Part shown: piece by piece, positions 35,131-44,808 of the stretch
Layout of the letters: each line of letters starts with the position of its first letter
Position numbering within the stretch: the stretch's first letter is position 1
The notes under the pieces: model-generated
Database searches by the model: none
The model's input: the letters and a program-made list of their open reading frames with translations, nothing else
What the model was told of the DNA's origin: nothing
Translations under genes and position numbers: made by a program
DNA from: Meloidogyne chitwoodi
Lineage: Eukaryota; Nematoda; Chromadorea; Rhabditida; Meloidogynidae
NCBI GenBank assembly: GCA_015183035.1
Contig: JACZZP010000005.1
Coordinates: 744,001 to 808,000, forward strand
Length of the DNA stretch: 64,000 bases
Reading direction: 5' to 3'

Positions 35131-36335
35131 TTATAATTGTTTGTATATTCTTCGATATACAACAGTACCACGCGGATAAAAAAGCGGGTAAGTCATTGGA
35201 GTAACCATCGCATCAGCACTATTCAAAATCTTTAACTCTTTACCATGTTGTCTTACGACAACCTTTGCATCTGGTACTTCCCCGTCTGCACCGGGTACAT
35301 ACACAGCTGCAACCTCATTAGCTCTTGGTACATTGTACCTTAATCTTCTATCTAACTGCCTTCCGGTTTCAAACAAAAGTTTGATCTCAGTTGGCTCTCT
35401 ATTTTCTAATCTAGCTTTTTCGAATTCAGAAGATTCCTCTTCATTCATCATCATATAAGCCTCAGCAAAAGGATTACTCCTTCTAATTATCTCATACACA
35501 GTTCTAAGCAATTCAGGATTAACTCCGGCATTCGCCTTTGTCATTGCCCTCATTGCCTCAGCAGTATCTACGATGAAGATCTGCCCGTAAGCAGGTTCAT
35601 CGCCTAAATCTGGATTCAATGCCACATTTAATTTGTGGTATACTTGACCGTATATGCGAAAGCAATACGGTCCTCTTGTGCTAGGATATCTATGTCTCAA
35701 TGGATTCATTGATGCAAAGGACACGCTACTATTCAAATGACGGATATTGCCAAAGAAATTCACGTGCCAAGCATCAAGTCTCAAAAACAAATCTCTCAAT
35801 TCTTCAGGAAAATCCTGCTCAGGTATATTCAAATCAACAACCTTACCATGATGGCAACAGTCATTAAATGAATTACCTCTAGTTTTCTCTTCTGCAAAAT
35901 GCAAAGCACCGCAATGCATGCACTCAACATTCAAATCACTAAGTTTATTCTCACTTGCTAATTCTAAACAACCCGCTTGGTACTTTTGTACGGCAGGTTG
36001 CCCTCTATACTTTTTCTGTCTTGATCTCTGAACACTAAGTCTTTCTTCTCGTTCTTGTTCAGATTCAAGCGATCTTTTGACCGCCTTCTTCTGTCTCTGT
36101 TTCTCAAGTCTAAGATTTCTAGTTTTCTCATCCTCAAGGGATCTCTGAGACTGATGTCTCTCTCTATCACTATTCAATCTAACATTTCTAAGATTCTCGT
36201 TCTCTTCAGATCGCAGAGACTACTGTCTCGCTTTCTGACTAATAATCTAATATTTCTAAGATTCTCAGTTTCCTCTGCACGACTCTTCCTTTTTCGTCTT
36301 GCGTCACTGGAGCAGCAAAGTTCGTCGGCGTCCAT
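35131..36335 (-). pseudogene. Helitron Rep/helicase N-terminal fragment (element B)
   Basis: Reads from ATG at 36335 (MDADELCCSSDARRKRK) into an Arg/Glu-rich region, with a frame break near 36,220 (in-frame TAG and shift), then an open frame of 348 codons (36177-35131). That frame has the Helitron N-terminal region: Cys pair CMHCGALHFAEEK with CCHHGK further on, RIYGQVYHKLN, NPFAEAYMMMNEEES and ADAMVTPMTYPLFYPRG, after which similarity stops abruptly (TVVYRRIYKQL, stop). The Rep HUH motif and helicase are missing, so it is a truncated, non-functional copy. The basic stretch has the words RERHQSQRS, which resemble the SQRHx unit of the minisatellites in its relatives. Confidence 0.8.
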
Positions 36336-36399
36336 ATTTTAAGCAAAAAGTCAGCAGGCAGCGTTGTTTTTGTTGTAGTGTTGTTATGTAGTAGCGTTA

Positions 36400-36650
36400 A
36401 AGACTGATCAAAATACAGGGTTTTTTATAGTATCCAAGTTCAAATTTATTTTTCAAGTTTTAAATTCAAGTTTATTTTCAAGTTTTAAGTTCAAGTTTGT
36501 TTTCAAGTTTTAAATTTAAACTTAAGCCTTATTCAAGTTTATTTTCAAGTTGCAAACCCTACTATAAAAACCCTCCATTTTCACTTCCCCCAATCACTTG
36601 TCTATAAAAACCGGACAAACAGACAGACAAACATTCTCTTTTATCTAATT
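36400..36650 (-). promoter_or_regulatory. Helitron B 5' end and promoter-like region
   Basis: Read on the minus strand from about 36,650: GAGAATGTTTGTC, then CAAGTGATTGGGGGAAGTG, repeated CTTGAAAATAAACTTGAA words, and ATACTATAAAAAACCCTG about 60-90 bp before the MDADE start. The same arrangement precedes the Helitron ORF at 44,809 on the plus strand (about 44,505-44,740), with TATATATAAACCC. The 5' region is therefore shared by both elements. Confidence 0.65.
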
Positions 36651-36651
36651 A

Positions 36652-36692
36652 CTAGCGGAGATGGACGCCCTTCGGGCGTCCTTCTCCGCTAG
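36652..36692 (-). mobile_element. Helitron 3'-terminal hairpin (element A)
   Basis: CTAGCGGAGA..GGACGCCC / GGGCGTCC..TCTCCGCTAG forms a near-perfect 41-bp palindrome with a 3-nt loop, matching the hairpin at 49651-49691. On the minus strand it ends CTAG, and the next bases start Helitron B. A is thus directly upstream of B, head to tail. Confidence 0.85.
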
Positions 36693-36779
36693 CAAAAAAC
36701 AATAAACTTAAAATATTCTAACAATAAAAACTTTACACTTACAAACTTTTTAAAAGAACAAAACACATAAATACTGAGA

Positions 36780-38235
36780 CTCTAATGTTTCTGACTCAAG
36801 TGTCTCTTATTCAGAATCAAATGTCTCTCACTCAGATTCAGTGTCTCACTTAAGTGCCTCTTACTCAGACTCAACTATCTTTTACTCAAAATTACGTTTC
36901 TCTTACTCATGTTTATCAGCTTAAATTGCCTCTTAAATAGACTCAAGTGTCTCTGACTCAAGTGTCTCTGACTCAAGTGTCTCTGACTCAAGTGTCTCTG
37001 ACTCAAGTGTCTCTGACTCAAGTGTCTCTGACTCAAGTGTCTCTGACTCAAGTGTCTCTGACTCAAGTGTCTCTGACTCAAGTGTCTCTGACTCAAGTGT
37101 CTCTGACTCAAGTGTCTCTGACTCAAGTGTCTCTGACTCAAGTGTCTCTGACTCAAGTGTCTCTGACTCAAGTGTCTCTGACTCAAGTGTCTCTGACTCA
37201 AGTGTCTCTGACTCAAGTGTCTCTGACTCAAGTGTCTCTGACTCAAGTGTCTCTGACTCAAGTGTCTCTGACTCAAGTGTCTCTGACTCAAGTGTCTCTG
37301 ACTCAAGTGTCTCTGACTCAAGTGTCTCTGACTCAAGTGTCTCTGACTCAAGTGTCTCTGACTCAAGTGTCTCTGACTCAAGTGTCTCTGACTCAAGTGT
37401 CTCTGACTCAAGTGTCTCTGACTCAAGTGTCTCTGACTCAAGTGTCTCTGACTCAAGTGTCTCTGACTCAAGTGTCTCTGACTCAAGTGTCTCTGACTCA
37501 AGTGTCTCTGACTCAAGTGTCTCTGACTCAAGTGTCTCTGACTCAAGTGTCTCTGACTCAAGTGTCTCTGACTCAAGTGTCTCTGACTCAAGTGTCTCTG
37601 ACTCAAGTGTCTCTGACTCAAGTGTCTCTGACTCAAGTGTCTCTGACTCAAGTGTCTCTGACTCAAGTGTCTCTGACTCAAGTGTCTCTGACTCAAGTGT
37701 CTCTGACTCAAGTGTCTCTGACTCAAGTGTCTCTGACTCAAGTGTCTCTGACTCAAGTGTCTCTGACTCAAGTGTCTCTGACTCAAGTGTCTCTGACTCA
37801 AGTGTCTCTGACTCAAGTGTCTCTGACTCAAGTGTCTCTGACTCAAGTGTCTCTGACTCAAGTGTCTCTGACTCAAGTGTCTCTGACTCAAGTGTCTCTG
37901 ACTCAAGTGTCTCTGACTCAAGTGTCTCTGACTCAAGTGTCTCTGACTCAAGTGTCTCTGACTCAAGTGTCTCTGACTCAAGTGTCTCTGACTCAAGTGT
38001 CTCTGACTCAAGTGTCTCTGACTCAAGTGTCTCTGACTCAAGTGTCTCTGACTCAAGTGTCTCTGACTCAAGTGTCTCTGACTCAAGTGTCTCTGACTCA
38101 AGTGTCTCTGACTCAAGTGTCTCTGACTCAAGTGTCTCTGACTCAAGTGTCTCTGACTCAAGTGTCTCTGACTCAAGTGTCTCTGACTCAAGTGTCTCTG
38201 ACTCAAGTGTCTCTGACTCAAGTGTCTCTGACTAA
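36780..38235 (-). repeat. 15-bp minisatellite A, encoding (SQRHL)n on the minus strand, about 86 uniform units
   Basis: Unit on the minus strand AGTCAGAGACACTTG. From 36,939 to 38,232 I see no variant units; from 36,780 to 36,938 degenerate units form an older edge (AGTAAGAGGCACTTA, ATTCTGAATAAGAGACACTT). At the other border it is joined to Helitron N-terminal coding sequence (ACGAACCCTGCTGCTCG on the minus strand, equivalent to DEPCCSS). In this copy the DADEPCC frame runs into a TAG, so repeat and N terminus are out of frame. Confidence 0.95.
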
Positions 38236-38311
38236 GACTCCTCAGCACGACTCCTCCTTTTTCGTCTGGCATCACTCGAGCAGCAGGGTTCGTCGGCGTC
38301 ATTGGAGCAGC
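38236..38311 (-). pseudogene. Helitron A N-terminal coding remnant with internal duplication
   Basis: On the minus strand the sequence reads [19 protein letters not shown] then RRKRRSRAEES and a stop. The EPCCS segment is present twice. It is the same N terminus as in elements B (36335) and C (44809). It borders directly on the SLC4-like exon on the plus strand, and the Helitron 5' end itself is absent. Confidence 0.7.
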
Positions 38312-40657
38312 ATGGTTCTTTGGCGTAACTCTGTTAGTTCAAATGGCGTTGCATCTAGTAGCCAAGGAAGTTTTTTAAATGCTGTTCGTTCAATTTCTGA
38401 TATTGGTCGTTCATTTTCTCATGGTAAAAATCTTCATCAGAAAGGTCAAGATGAACCAAATGGTGGTTGGGGTGATATTACAACACAAAATCCAATTACC
38501 ATAAAATCACAATGTGGTGTTCAGCTTGATTTGCCAAAGGTAAAAATAAATTACCCATTTAAAGTAAATATTTTTTAAAATAATTGTGTTTAAAAAAATT
38601 TAAAAATCTTAAAAGGTTGGTTCTCTTCCTAAGGACATTCAAAAAGAAGGCTCACGACACAGTAATGAATTTATCTCAAGAAATATGGATTTTATGAAAA
38701 AGCTTCCACCTGGAGTAGAAGCTTCAAATGTTTTGGTTGGAGAGGTACTAACTAAATAATTAAATAAATAATTTAAAACATAAAATTATTAGAGAGTTTA
38801 TATAAAAAGTTTAAACTCTGAAGGATTTTTTTGCTTTTTGTGATTTTATTTAAAATTTTAATTTTGTTACAAGATTCTTATTTAAAAATATTTTTCTTTA
38901 AAATAATTTATAGGTTGAATTTCTTAGTCATCACATAACAGCATTTGTTAGACTTAAAAAAGCACAATTACTCGGTGATTTGACTGAAGTACCTGTTCCA
39001 ACACGATTTCTTTTCCTTCTGCTTGGTCCTACAGAACATGCAGCACAATTTAAAGAAATTGGTAGAGCAATTGCAGCATTAATGAGTGATGAAGTAATTT
39101 TTTATTTAAAAATTATTTAAATAAAATTTAACCATTTTAAACTAATAATAATTTTTTAAAGATATTCCATGAAGTTGCCTTTAAAGCAAAACAACGATCA
39201 GATTTATTAGATGGTGGTGATGCATTCTTAGATGCAGTAACTGTTTTACCACCAGGAGAATGGGATCCAAGGTATAATTTGTTTTAAATTTATTTAAAAT
39301 TTATTTTAAAATATTAGTATACGAATAGAACCTCCAAGCACAATACCTAACCAACAAATTCGTATTCAGGTTGTTTTCTTTTTCACATTTATTTATTTTA
39401 TATTTTAATTTAAAAAAAAATTTAATTGATACAAAATGATTTCTAATATTTAAAAAATTATTTTATAGGAAAGAACTTCAAAATTTGTGAGTTTTTAAAA
39501 TTATTTTTAGGTATATTTGAAAAAATGATTTTTTAAATGTTTTGCTTGAAAATTGTTTCCGGGGTTTTTAAACTAATTCATTAAATTTTCTGCCTCTTTG
39601 ATGACTACATTTGGTATTCAAGTGAAAAAAAGGCATTCCTTGCGAATTGGGGTCCCTAATTTTATTTTTTCATAAAAATTGGTAATAAGGGGTAATAACA
39701 TGCGCTGATCACGAATCTGATATCAGATTTTGTCTAACACTTGAATTTATCTATGATTTTTCATCAAATACTTGATTTTTAGCGTCTCTTTATTTTATTT
39801 GATTGGTCATAACTTTGTGTAAAATCGACCAATCGTGATGATTTTGGTGTCATTCAATGCAAGTCGATAAACGCTTTCGAATGAGACATCATATGTATAT
39901 TTGAATTTTCAACCCAAAAAATCAGATTGCTCCAACTATCGTTTTTTCGATATTTAAGGACCTGTATCTTGGTTTATCGGCATTTCTGTATCATGGGAGT
40001 GGTACCAATAGACTCAGATCTTCGAGAGGAATCGAAAGATATATAATTTTACCGATATCCATAATGTAGTGACCAAAAATCAAGTACTTGATGAAAAATC
40101 ATAGATAAATTCAAGTGTTAGACAAAATCTGATATCAGATTCGTGATCAGCGCATGTTATTACCCCTTATTACCAATTTTTATGAAAAAATAAAATATAA
40201 AATTTCGGGACCCCAATTCGCAAGGAATGCCAAAAAAAAAATAGGAAATTTATTTTTATTATTTTTAGTATGATTTTTATTCTGTTATGCATTATGATGC
40301 CTTTGTAAGTTTATTTAATAAAAATAATTTATATTAAAATATTAAGGGATTTGCCCGGGAAGAAATGCCTACTATACTCACAAAGGATCAAAACAATCAG
40401 GCAACAATAGGCCAACGTTTCCGTTTGTCATTTGATGATGTTAAAAAAATGAATTTTGCTTATTGCAATGGTAATAATAAATTAAAAATGTTGTTATCAG
40501 TTCTATTTTAGAAAGTTGTTCTTATCGACTTCCCTGCCTTTATTCTGGTTACACAGACCCTAAAAATTGTCGATTTCCTGAGGGTTTGACCGGTCTTTTG
40601 TGCAATAAAGTTAAAAAAACTTATTGTGGTGAACAACTTATTCTTAAAAGCGATTAA
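38312..40657 (+). CDS. Apparent SLC4 cytoplasmic domain / astacin C-terminus chimeric gene, about 340 aa
   Basis: Exons 38312..38539, 38616..38744, 38914..39093, 39162..39271, 39318..39369, 39469..39486, 40269..40304, 40347..40470, 40512..40657 stay in one frame to TAA. Residues 1 to about 230 match the band 3 cytoplasmic domain of SLC4 bicarbonate transporters: [42 protein letters not shown] (144-158), [13 protein letters not shown] and [16 protein letters not shown]. From about 240 it is astacin: [12 protein letters not shown] with the Met-turn, [27 protein letters not shown], then an EGF-like tail ([14 protein letters not shown]). The zinc motif HExxH and the SLC4 membrane domain are both missing. 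The start is uncertain because the first exon abuts a Helitron; the 5' end may be lost. Probably a non-functional or novel fusion. Confidence 0.75.
39632..40231. mobile_element. Palindromic GGC...GCC element, copy B
   Basis: Ends GGCATTCCTTGCGAATTG and the mirror, flanked by A-runs that fit an 8-bp duplication but are uninformative. It lies in the intron between the ERTSKF and YDFYSVMHY exons of the chimeric gene. The interior is shared with copies A and C (TTGAATGACACCAAAAT-type words, GATCACGAATCTGATA arms). Confidence 0.9.
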
Positions 40658-41066
40658 ACAAATAAAACTGTTGAATATAAATTTATTTTATTTAAAAAAT
40701 TGATGAACGAATCTCAAATAATTTTACAAAAATATTTTTTTATTAAATGTTTATCCCAGAATTAAAATTTTATTTTTACTCAAAAGTTGTTCACTTCTAT
40801 TAAAAAAGAATTAAATTATTTTACTTTATCTGGATTTTTTAAAAAGGGTTGGTTATAAATAAACTAAAAAATAAAAACTAAAATTCTGATTTTTTTTCTG
40901 ATTATTAAAAAAATCAGAATTAAATTATCAGTAAAATATGATGTGGACAAACATTTTATTTGATTTTTTTTTTATTTTTTAATTTAATTTTTTGTTTAAA
41001 GTTTTTCTATTTTTTTATTTTATTAATAAGCGATAAAAGAGTTTTTAAAATTATTATTAATTAATA
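40658..41066. other. Intergenic stretch
   Basis: No gene. A palindrome CTGATTTTTTTTCTGATTATT / AATAATCAG region (about 40,893-40,920: ATTCTGATTTTTTT with AAAAAAATCAGAAT) may be a terminator-like or degenerate repeat. Confidence 0.35.
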
Positions 41067-41348
41067 GGGCCTCCAAAGATATTGACTAAAAAAGCGCTAA
41101 CTGACCATAGCTGACCACTGTCTCTCCGAAAGTTAGCACACTATTTCGTTTGTAAGAGTTCAAGAAAAGTAGTGTTCAGTAGAGAAAAAGATGTCAGTTT
41201 CTTTTGTACAATTCCTTTTCATTTTTATAATTTTCTCTACCGACTACTTTTCTATGTCTCTTACAAACGAGTGATAAAGTTAACCTTCGAAGAGACTGTG
41301 GTCAGCTTTGGTCAGTTGCGCTTTTTTAGTCAATATTTTTGGAAACCC
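41067..41348. mobile_element. Palindromic MITE with TA target duplication
   Basis: Starts GGGCCTCCAAAGATATTGAC after TA and ends GTCAATATTTTTGGAAACCC before TA. The arms pair over at least 100 bp (GCTGACCACTGTCTCT near 41,110 with AGAGACTGTGGTCAGC near 41,290). The interior ORF at 41172-41390 is just the arm sequence. The TA duplication points to the Tc1/mariner group. Confidence 0.85.
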
Positions 41349-41678
41349 TATAAATTGTTTCTTTGGGCAAAAGAAATGTTTAAAGAATAAATATACTTAT
41401 GTAAAAGATTAAATTTTATAATGTATTTATTATATTTATTTTCCCTAGACTTTTTTGAGAAAATAAATTTCATATAAATATGTATTTATTGGGAAATTTA
41501 AAAAGAAATTAATATAAAATGCTGAGTTTTTATTTTTCATTTCAGTTTTTTATGGTTTAAAACATTTCTGCCCATGATGATGCCATTTTTAATATTTTTT
41601 AGATAATCTTCAATTTTTAAATAAAAATTTATAATTTTATTATTTATAATGTTTAGAAAATTATTTATTTTTTTTAAA

Positions 41679-44051
41679 ATGAGTGATAATATTAGTACGT
41701 ATACTACAAATTCTACTAGTAATTTGTCTACAACTGATTCGGTGTGTTGTTGTTCTATTCAAAATTGTCAAAAGTGTATAAAGGTAATAGAGTTTGAAAA
41801 TTTAAAATATGGAAAGATTTAAATTTTTTGATTAGTTGTAAAGAATTTTAAGTTTATTTAAGTGCTACTATTTACTGTGAATTTATTAGTTTAGGTATTA
41901 ACTTTGAAATAAATATTTTAATTAATTAAAGAATATATATTTAAAAATAAAAAAAAGGTACTTTTCCGTTATGGCGGCAATTTCTGCAATTTTTTGTCCG
42001 CAACTTTTTTTCTCTATTTATTATATTGGAGGCATAAATTCAACAATTGTATCGAGTTAGTTTTTGAAGAATCAAGCCAGGTGTTACAGCGAATTCCTTT
42101 ACGTGAACGGCATGAAATGCATCTCCATTTAGGAATAAACTTTTCACGATTTTTTTTAAATGGGACACATCTTCACACCACAACAAAGGCATTCATTGTG
42201 AATAATTCCAACTTTCTGGAGGAATTTTGCTGCTTAAGTCTCGTCAGGAATTTCAACAATTAATTTTTTGTAATTATAACTCATTTTTAAAAACTTGAAA
42301 GAGTAATTTCGAAAAAATATATAGGGAATTAATGTATGAAAGATCATATTATTGGGCAGTTTTCCTATTCAGCTTTATATAATCTTTTTTTGAAAAAATG
42401 AAAAATTGTTGAATTTATGCCTCCAGTATAATAAAGAAAGTAAAAAAAATTGCGGACAAAAAATTGCGGAAATTGCCGCCATAACGGAAAAGTACCAAAA
42501 AAAAATAATTAAAAGTTGGAACAAGAAAATTCTGAATTAAAATCAAAATTGGAGAAATTACAAAAAGAAACCGAGAAACTTGCAGTTAGTTTTATTTTAA
42601 ATTTTAAAATTATAAAAACATTCTTTAGCTTTTCATATTAATTCCAAACAAAATAATTAAAGTTTGTAATGCAAATAGTTGTTGTGATAAAAATTGTATA
42701 GATCAAAATTTAAAAAATGGTTCTTGTATTTCTAAAAATGGATATGTTAGAGTTCTAGTTGATGAAAAACTAAAATATTATTTGGCAAAAGAAAAAGGTT
42801 AAAGATATAAAATTTAATAATTTTTATAATTATTTTATTAGGAAACAATAACTGGAATGTTGTTTATGTTCAAAATTCGTTTAAAAGAACAGATTGTTAT
42901 TCCCAGCGCTATTCTTTATTTTATTTTGAAATTAAAATGATAAAAGAAAATCATAATAATGGGTATAAATTAAAATTTTTGGCTAAACTATACCTTGCGG
43001 GCCTTTTTTTTAAACAGCCGATTATACATCATTCGAAAGAGCTTGTCGAGCTGAGTTGAATGACACTAAAATTAGTTCGCGGAAACAAGTATGGACCAAG
43101 TTATAGGTCCCCAAAAATGGAAAAACCATAGGGGGAGTAAGCTCTTTTGAGGTGATTACCGCGGCTGCAATTAAATTATTTTCACTGAATTAATTATTTT
43201 GTTTTAATTTGCGCTGTAGAATAACGCATGTACCAAAAAGCCAACGAGAGATGAGCTCCCAAATGAAGAAGTCATAAAACACTCCCAATAGGTCCAAGTT
43301 TGGCGTGTTTCCAGCAAACTTCGATCCTTCATAACTTTCTTCAAAATCGTTCAATCTCTACAATTTTTGTCTCATTCGATAGGTCTCGAAGAGCCGAGTC
43401 GAATGAGCTATCATACTCATATTTGAATTTTTCATCCCCTTAAATGACCTTACTCCCCCCTATGGTTTATCAATTTTCGGGGACATATAACTTGGTCCAT
43501 ACTTGTTTCCGCGAACTAATTTTAGTGTCATTCAACTCAGCTCGACAAGCTCTTTCGAATGATGTATAATCGGCTGTTTAAAAAAAAGGCCCGGAAAGTA
43601 TAGTTTGGCCAAATTTTTAAATAGTTTTTTAATAAATTTTTAGTTCTGCTTCAATTGGTTTTGGATATATTGCGGACATCTATTTGAGTAATTCTACTTA
43701 TGCTTATGGTTATCAAAAATTTTCATGGAATGATGGAGATGTTTTTGGTTGTGGCCTTGTTTTTCCACCTAATAAAGATTCATTTGCAATTGTCTTTGTT
43801 ACTAAAAATGGATATCAAATTGGTAATTTTTTAATATTTGATGAATTTTAAATCTTACAGTCATTAAATGACAGTTTCATGAATATAAATAATTAAATAT
43901 TTTTTATAATATAGGTAACAAGATTTTCCTGAAAGAAATTGACGAATTATGTCCGAAAGTTGGAGTACAGGCAGTTTCTGTTGAAATTAATTTTGGATAT
44001 GATTTAGAAACAAAGCCTTTTATGTATGATGTTAATAAACATTTTTGTTGA
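41679..44051 (+). CDS. SPRY-domain protein, copy 3 (about 259 aa)
   Basis: Six exons: 41679..41783, 42516..42584, 42629..42797, 42842..42962, 43644..43822, 43915..44051. N-terminal Cys cluster ([13 protein letters not shown]), heptad segment LEQENSELKSKLEKLQKETE (36-55), CCDKNC motif, then SPRY core with [15 protein letters not shown] (181-195), FVTKNGYQIG and the C-terminal strand [19 protein letters not shown]. Start chosen as the ATG shared with other copies; an ATG at 41649 would add MFRKLFIFFK. Introns 1 and 4 are enlarged by transposons (540 and 630 bp), which leave all splice sites intact. No signal peptide. Opposite orientation to copies 1 and 2. Confidence 0.88.
41957..42496. mobile_element. 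Palindromic MITE (GGTACTTTTCCGTTATGG ends) in SPRY copy 3 intron 1
   Basis: Left GGTACTTTTCCGTTATGGCG and the exact mirror CGCCATAACGGAAAAGTACC at the right end; arms of about 95 bp including GGAGGCATAAATTCAACAAT. Terminal words GCGGCAATTTCTGCAATTTT resemble those of the 12.3-kb element (TTGCGGACTTTTG) and suggest one superfamily. The open frame at 41994-42263 is within it and shows no transposase motif. Confidence 0.9.
42981..43610. mobile_element. Palindromic GGC...GCC element, copy D (8-bp duplication AAATTTTT)
   Basis: Starts GGCTAAACTATACCTTGCGG and ends TATAGTTTGGCC; perfect 8-bp direct repeats AAATTTTT at 42973-42980 and 43611-43618. Long inverted arms (ATTATACATCATTCGAAAGA near 43,020 and mirror near 43,545). 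Lies in intron 4 of SPRY copy 3. More divergent than A-C but shares the GAGTTGAATGACAC words and end structure. Confidence 0.92.
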
Positions 44052-44347
44052 ATTGTTTTTGATTTTTGACTATTTTTTTGAATTTATACTTATTTTTTAT
44101 GTACTTTTTAATATGAGAACGTCCGCAAGTTATAAGATTTTCTTAAGTGAAAATGAATGACAGCTACCCTTACAATAGAGGGATGATATGAAAGGAAGAG
44201 AGAATTTAATTATATTTAAGCTAAAATTGTTGATTTTATCCCTTAAAATATTACCTTTGAGAAAATCTATAACTCACGGACATTTGTGCCAATAGTAAAA
44301 TTGTATCATTTTTATTATATTTTTGCCTTGGCAAAATTCATTGGTAA
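44052..44347. other. 3' flank of SPRY copy 3
   Basis: AT-rich downstream region without gene or repeat that I can identify, apart from GCCTTGGCAAAATTCATTGG just before the inverted-repeat element starts. Confidence 0.35.
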
Positions 44348-44808
44348 GGGGCAAAACACCATCTTCCAAAATACAGTCCAGACAGAATACAATCCGACAA
44401 ATCACCATCTTACCAAAATACAATCCGACCAAAACACCATCCGACCAAAACACCATCTAAAAAAATATTTTAATTTTAAGTGATCTAATTATATAATTGA
44501 GAATGTTTGTCCGGATTTTTGTTTGTTTGGCTTTTTATAGACAAGTGATTGGGGGAAGTGAAAATGTGGGGTTTTTATAGTAGGGTTTGCAACTTGAAAT
44601 AAGGTTGAAGTTTGAAACTTGAAAATAAACTTGAACTTAAAACTGAAAATAAACTTGGATTTGAAACTTGAAAATAAACTTTGAAATTAAAACTTGAAAA
44701 TAAACTTGAATTTGATACTATATATAAACCCTGTATTTTGATTAGTCTTTAATGCTAATTCAACACAACAATGAAAACAACACTGCTTGCTGCATTTTTG
44801 CTTCAAAT

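Noticed and set aside
36947..38578. Plus-strand ORF of 543 codons (SLTQV repeats running into the SLC4 exon)
   Set aside because: The repeat part is the antisense of the Helitron-side array; only the last part is real coding sequence, so the start was set at the ATG at 38312 with low certainty.
41172..42263. ORFs of 72 and 89 codons in MITE arms
   Set aside because: They lie inside palindromic element arms and have no transposase motif.
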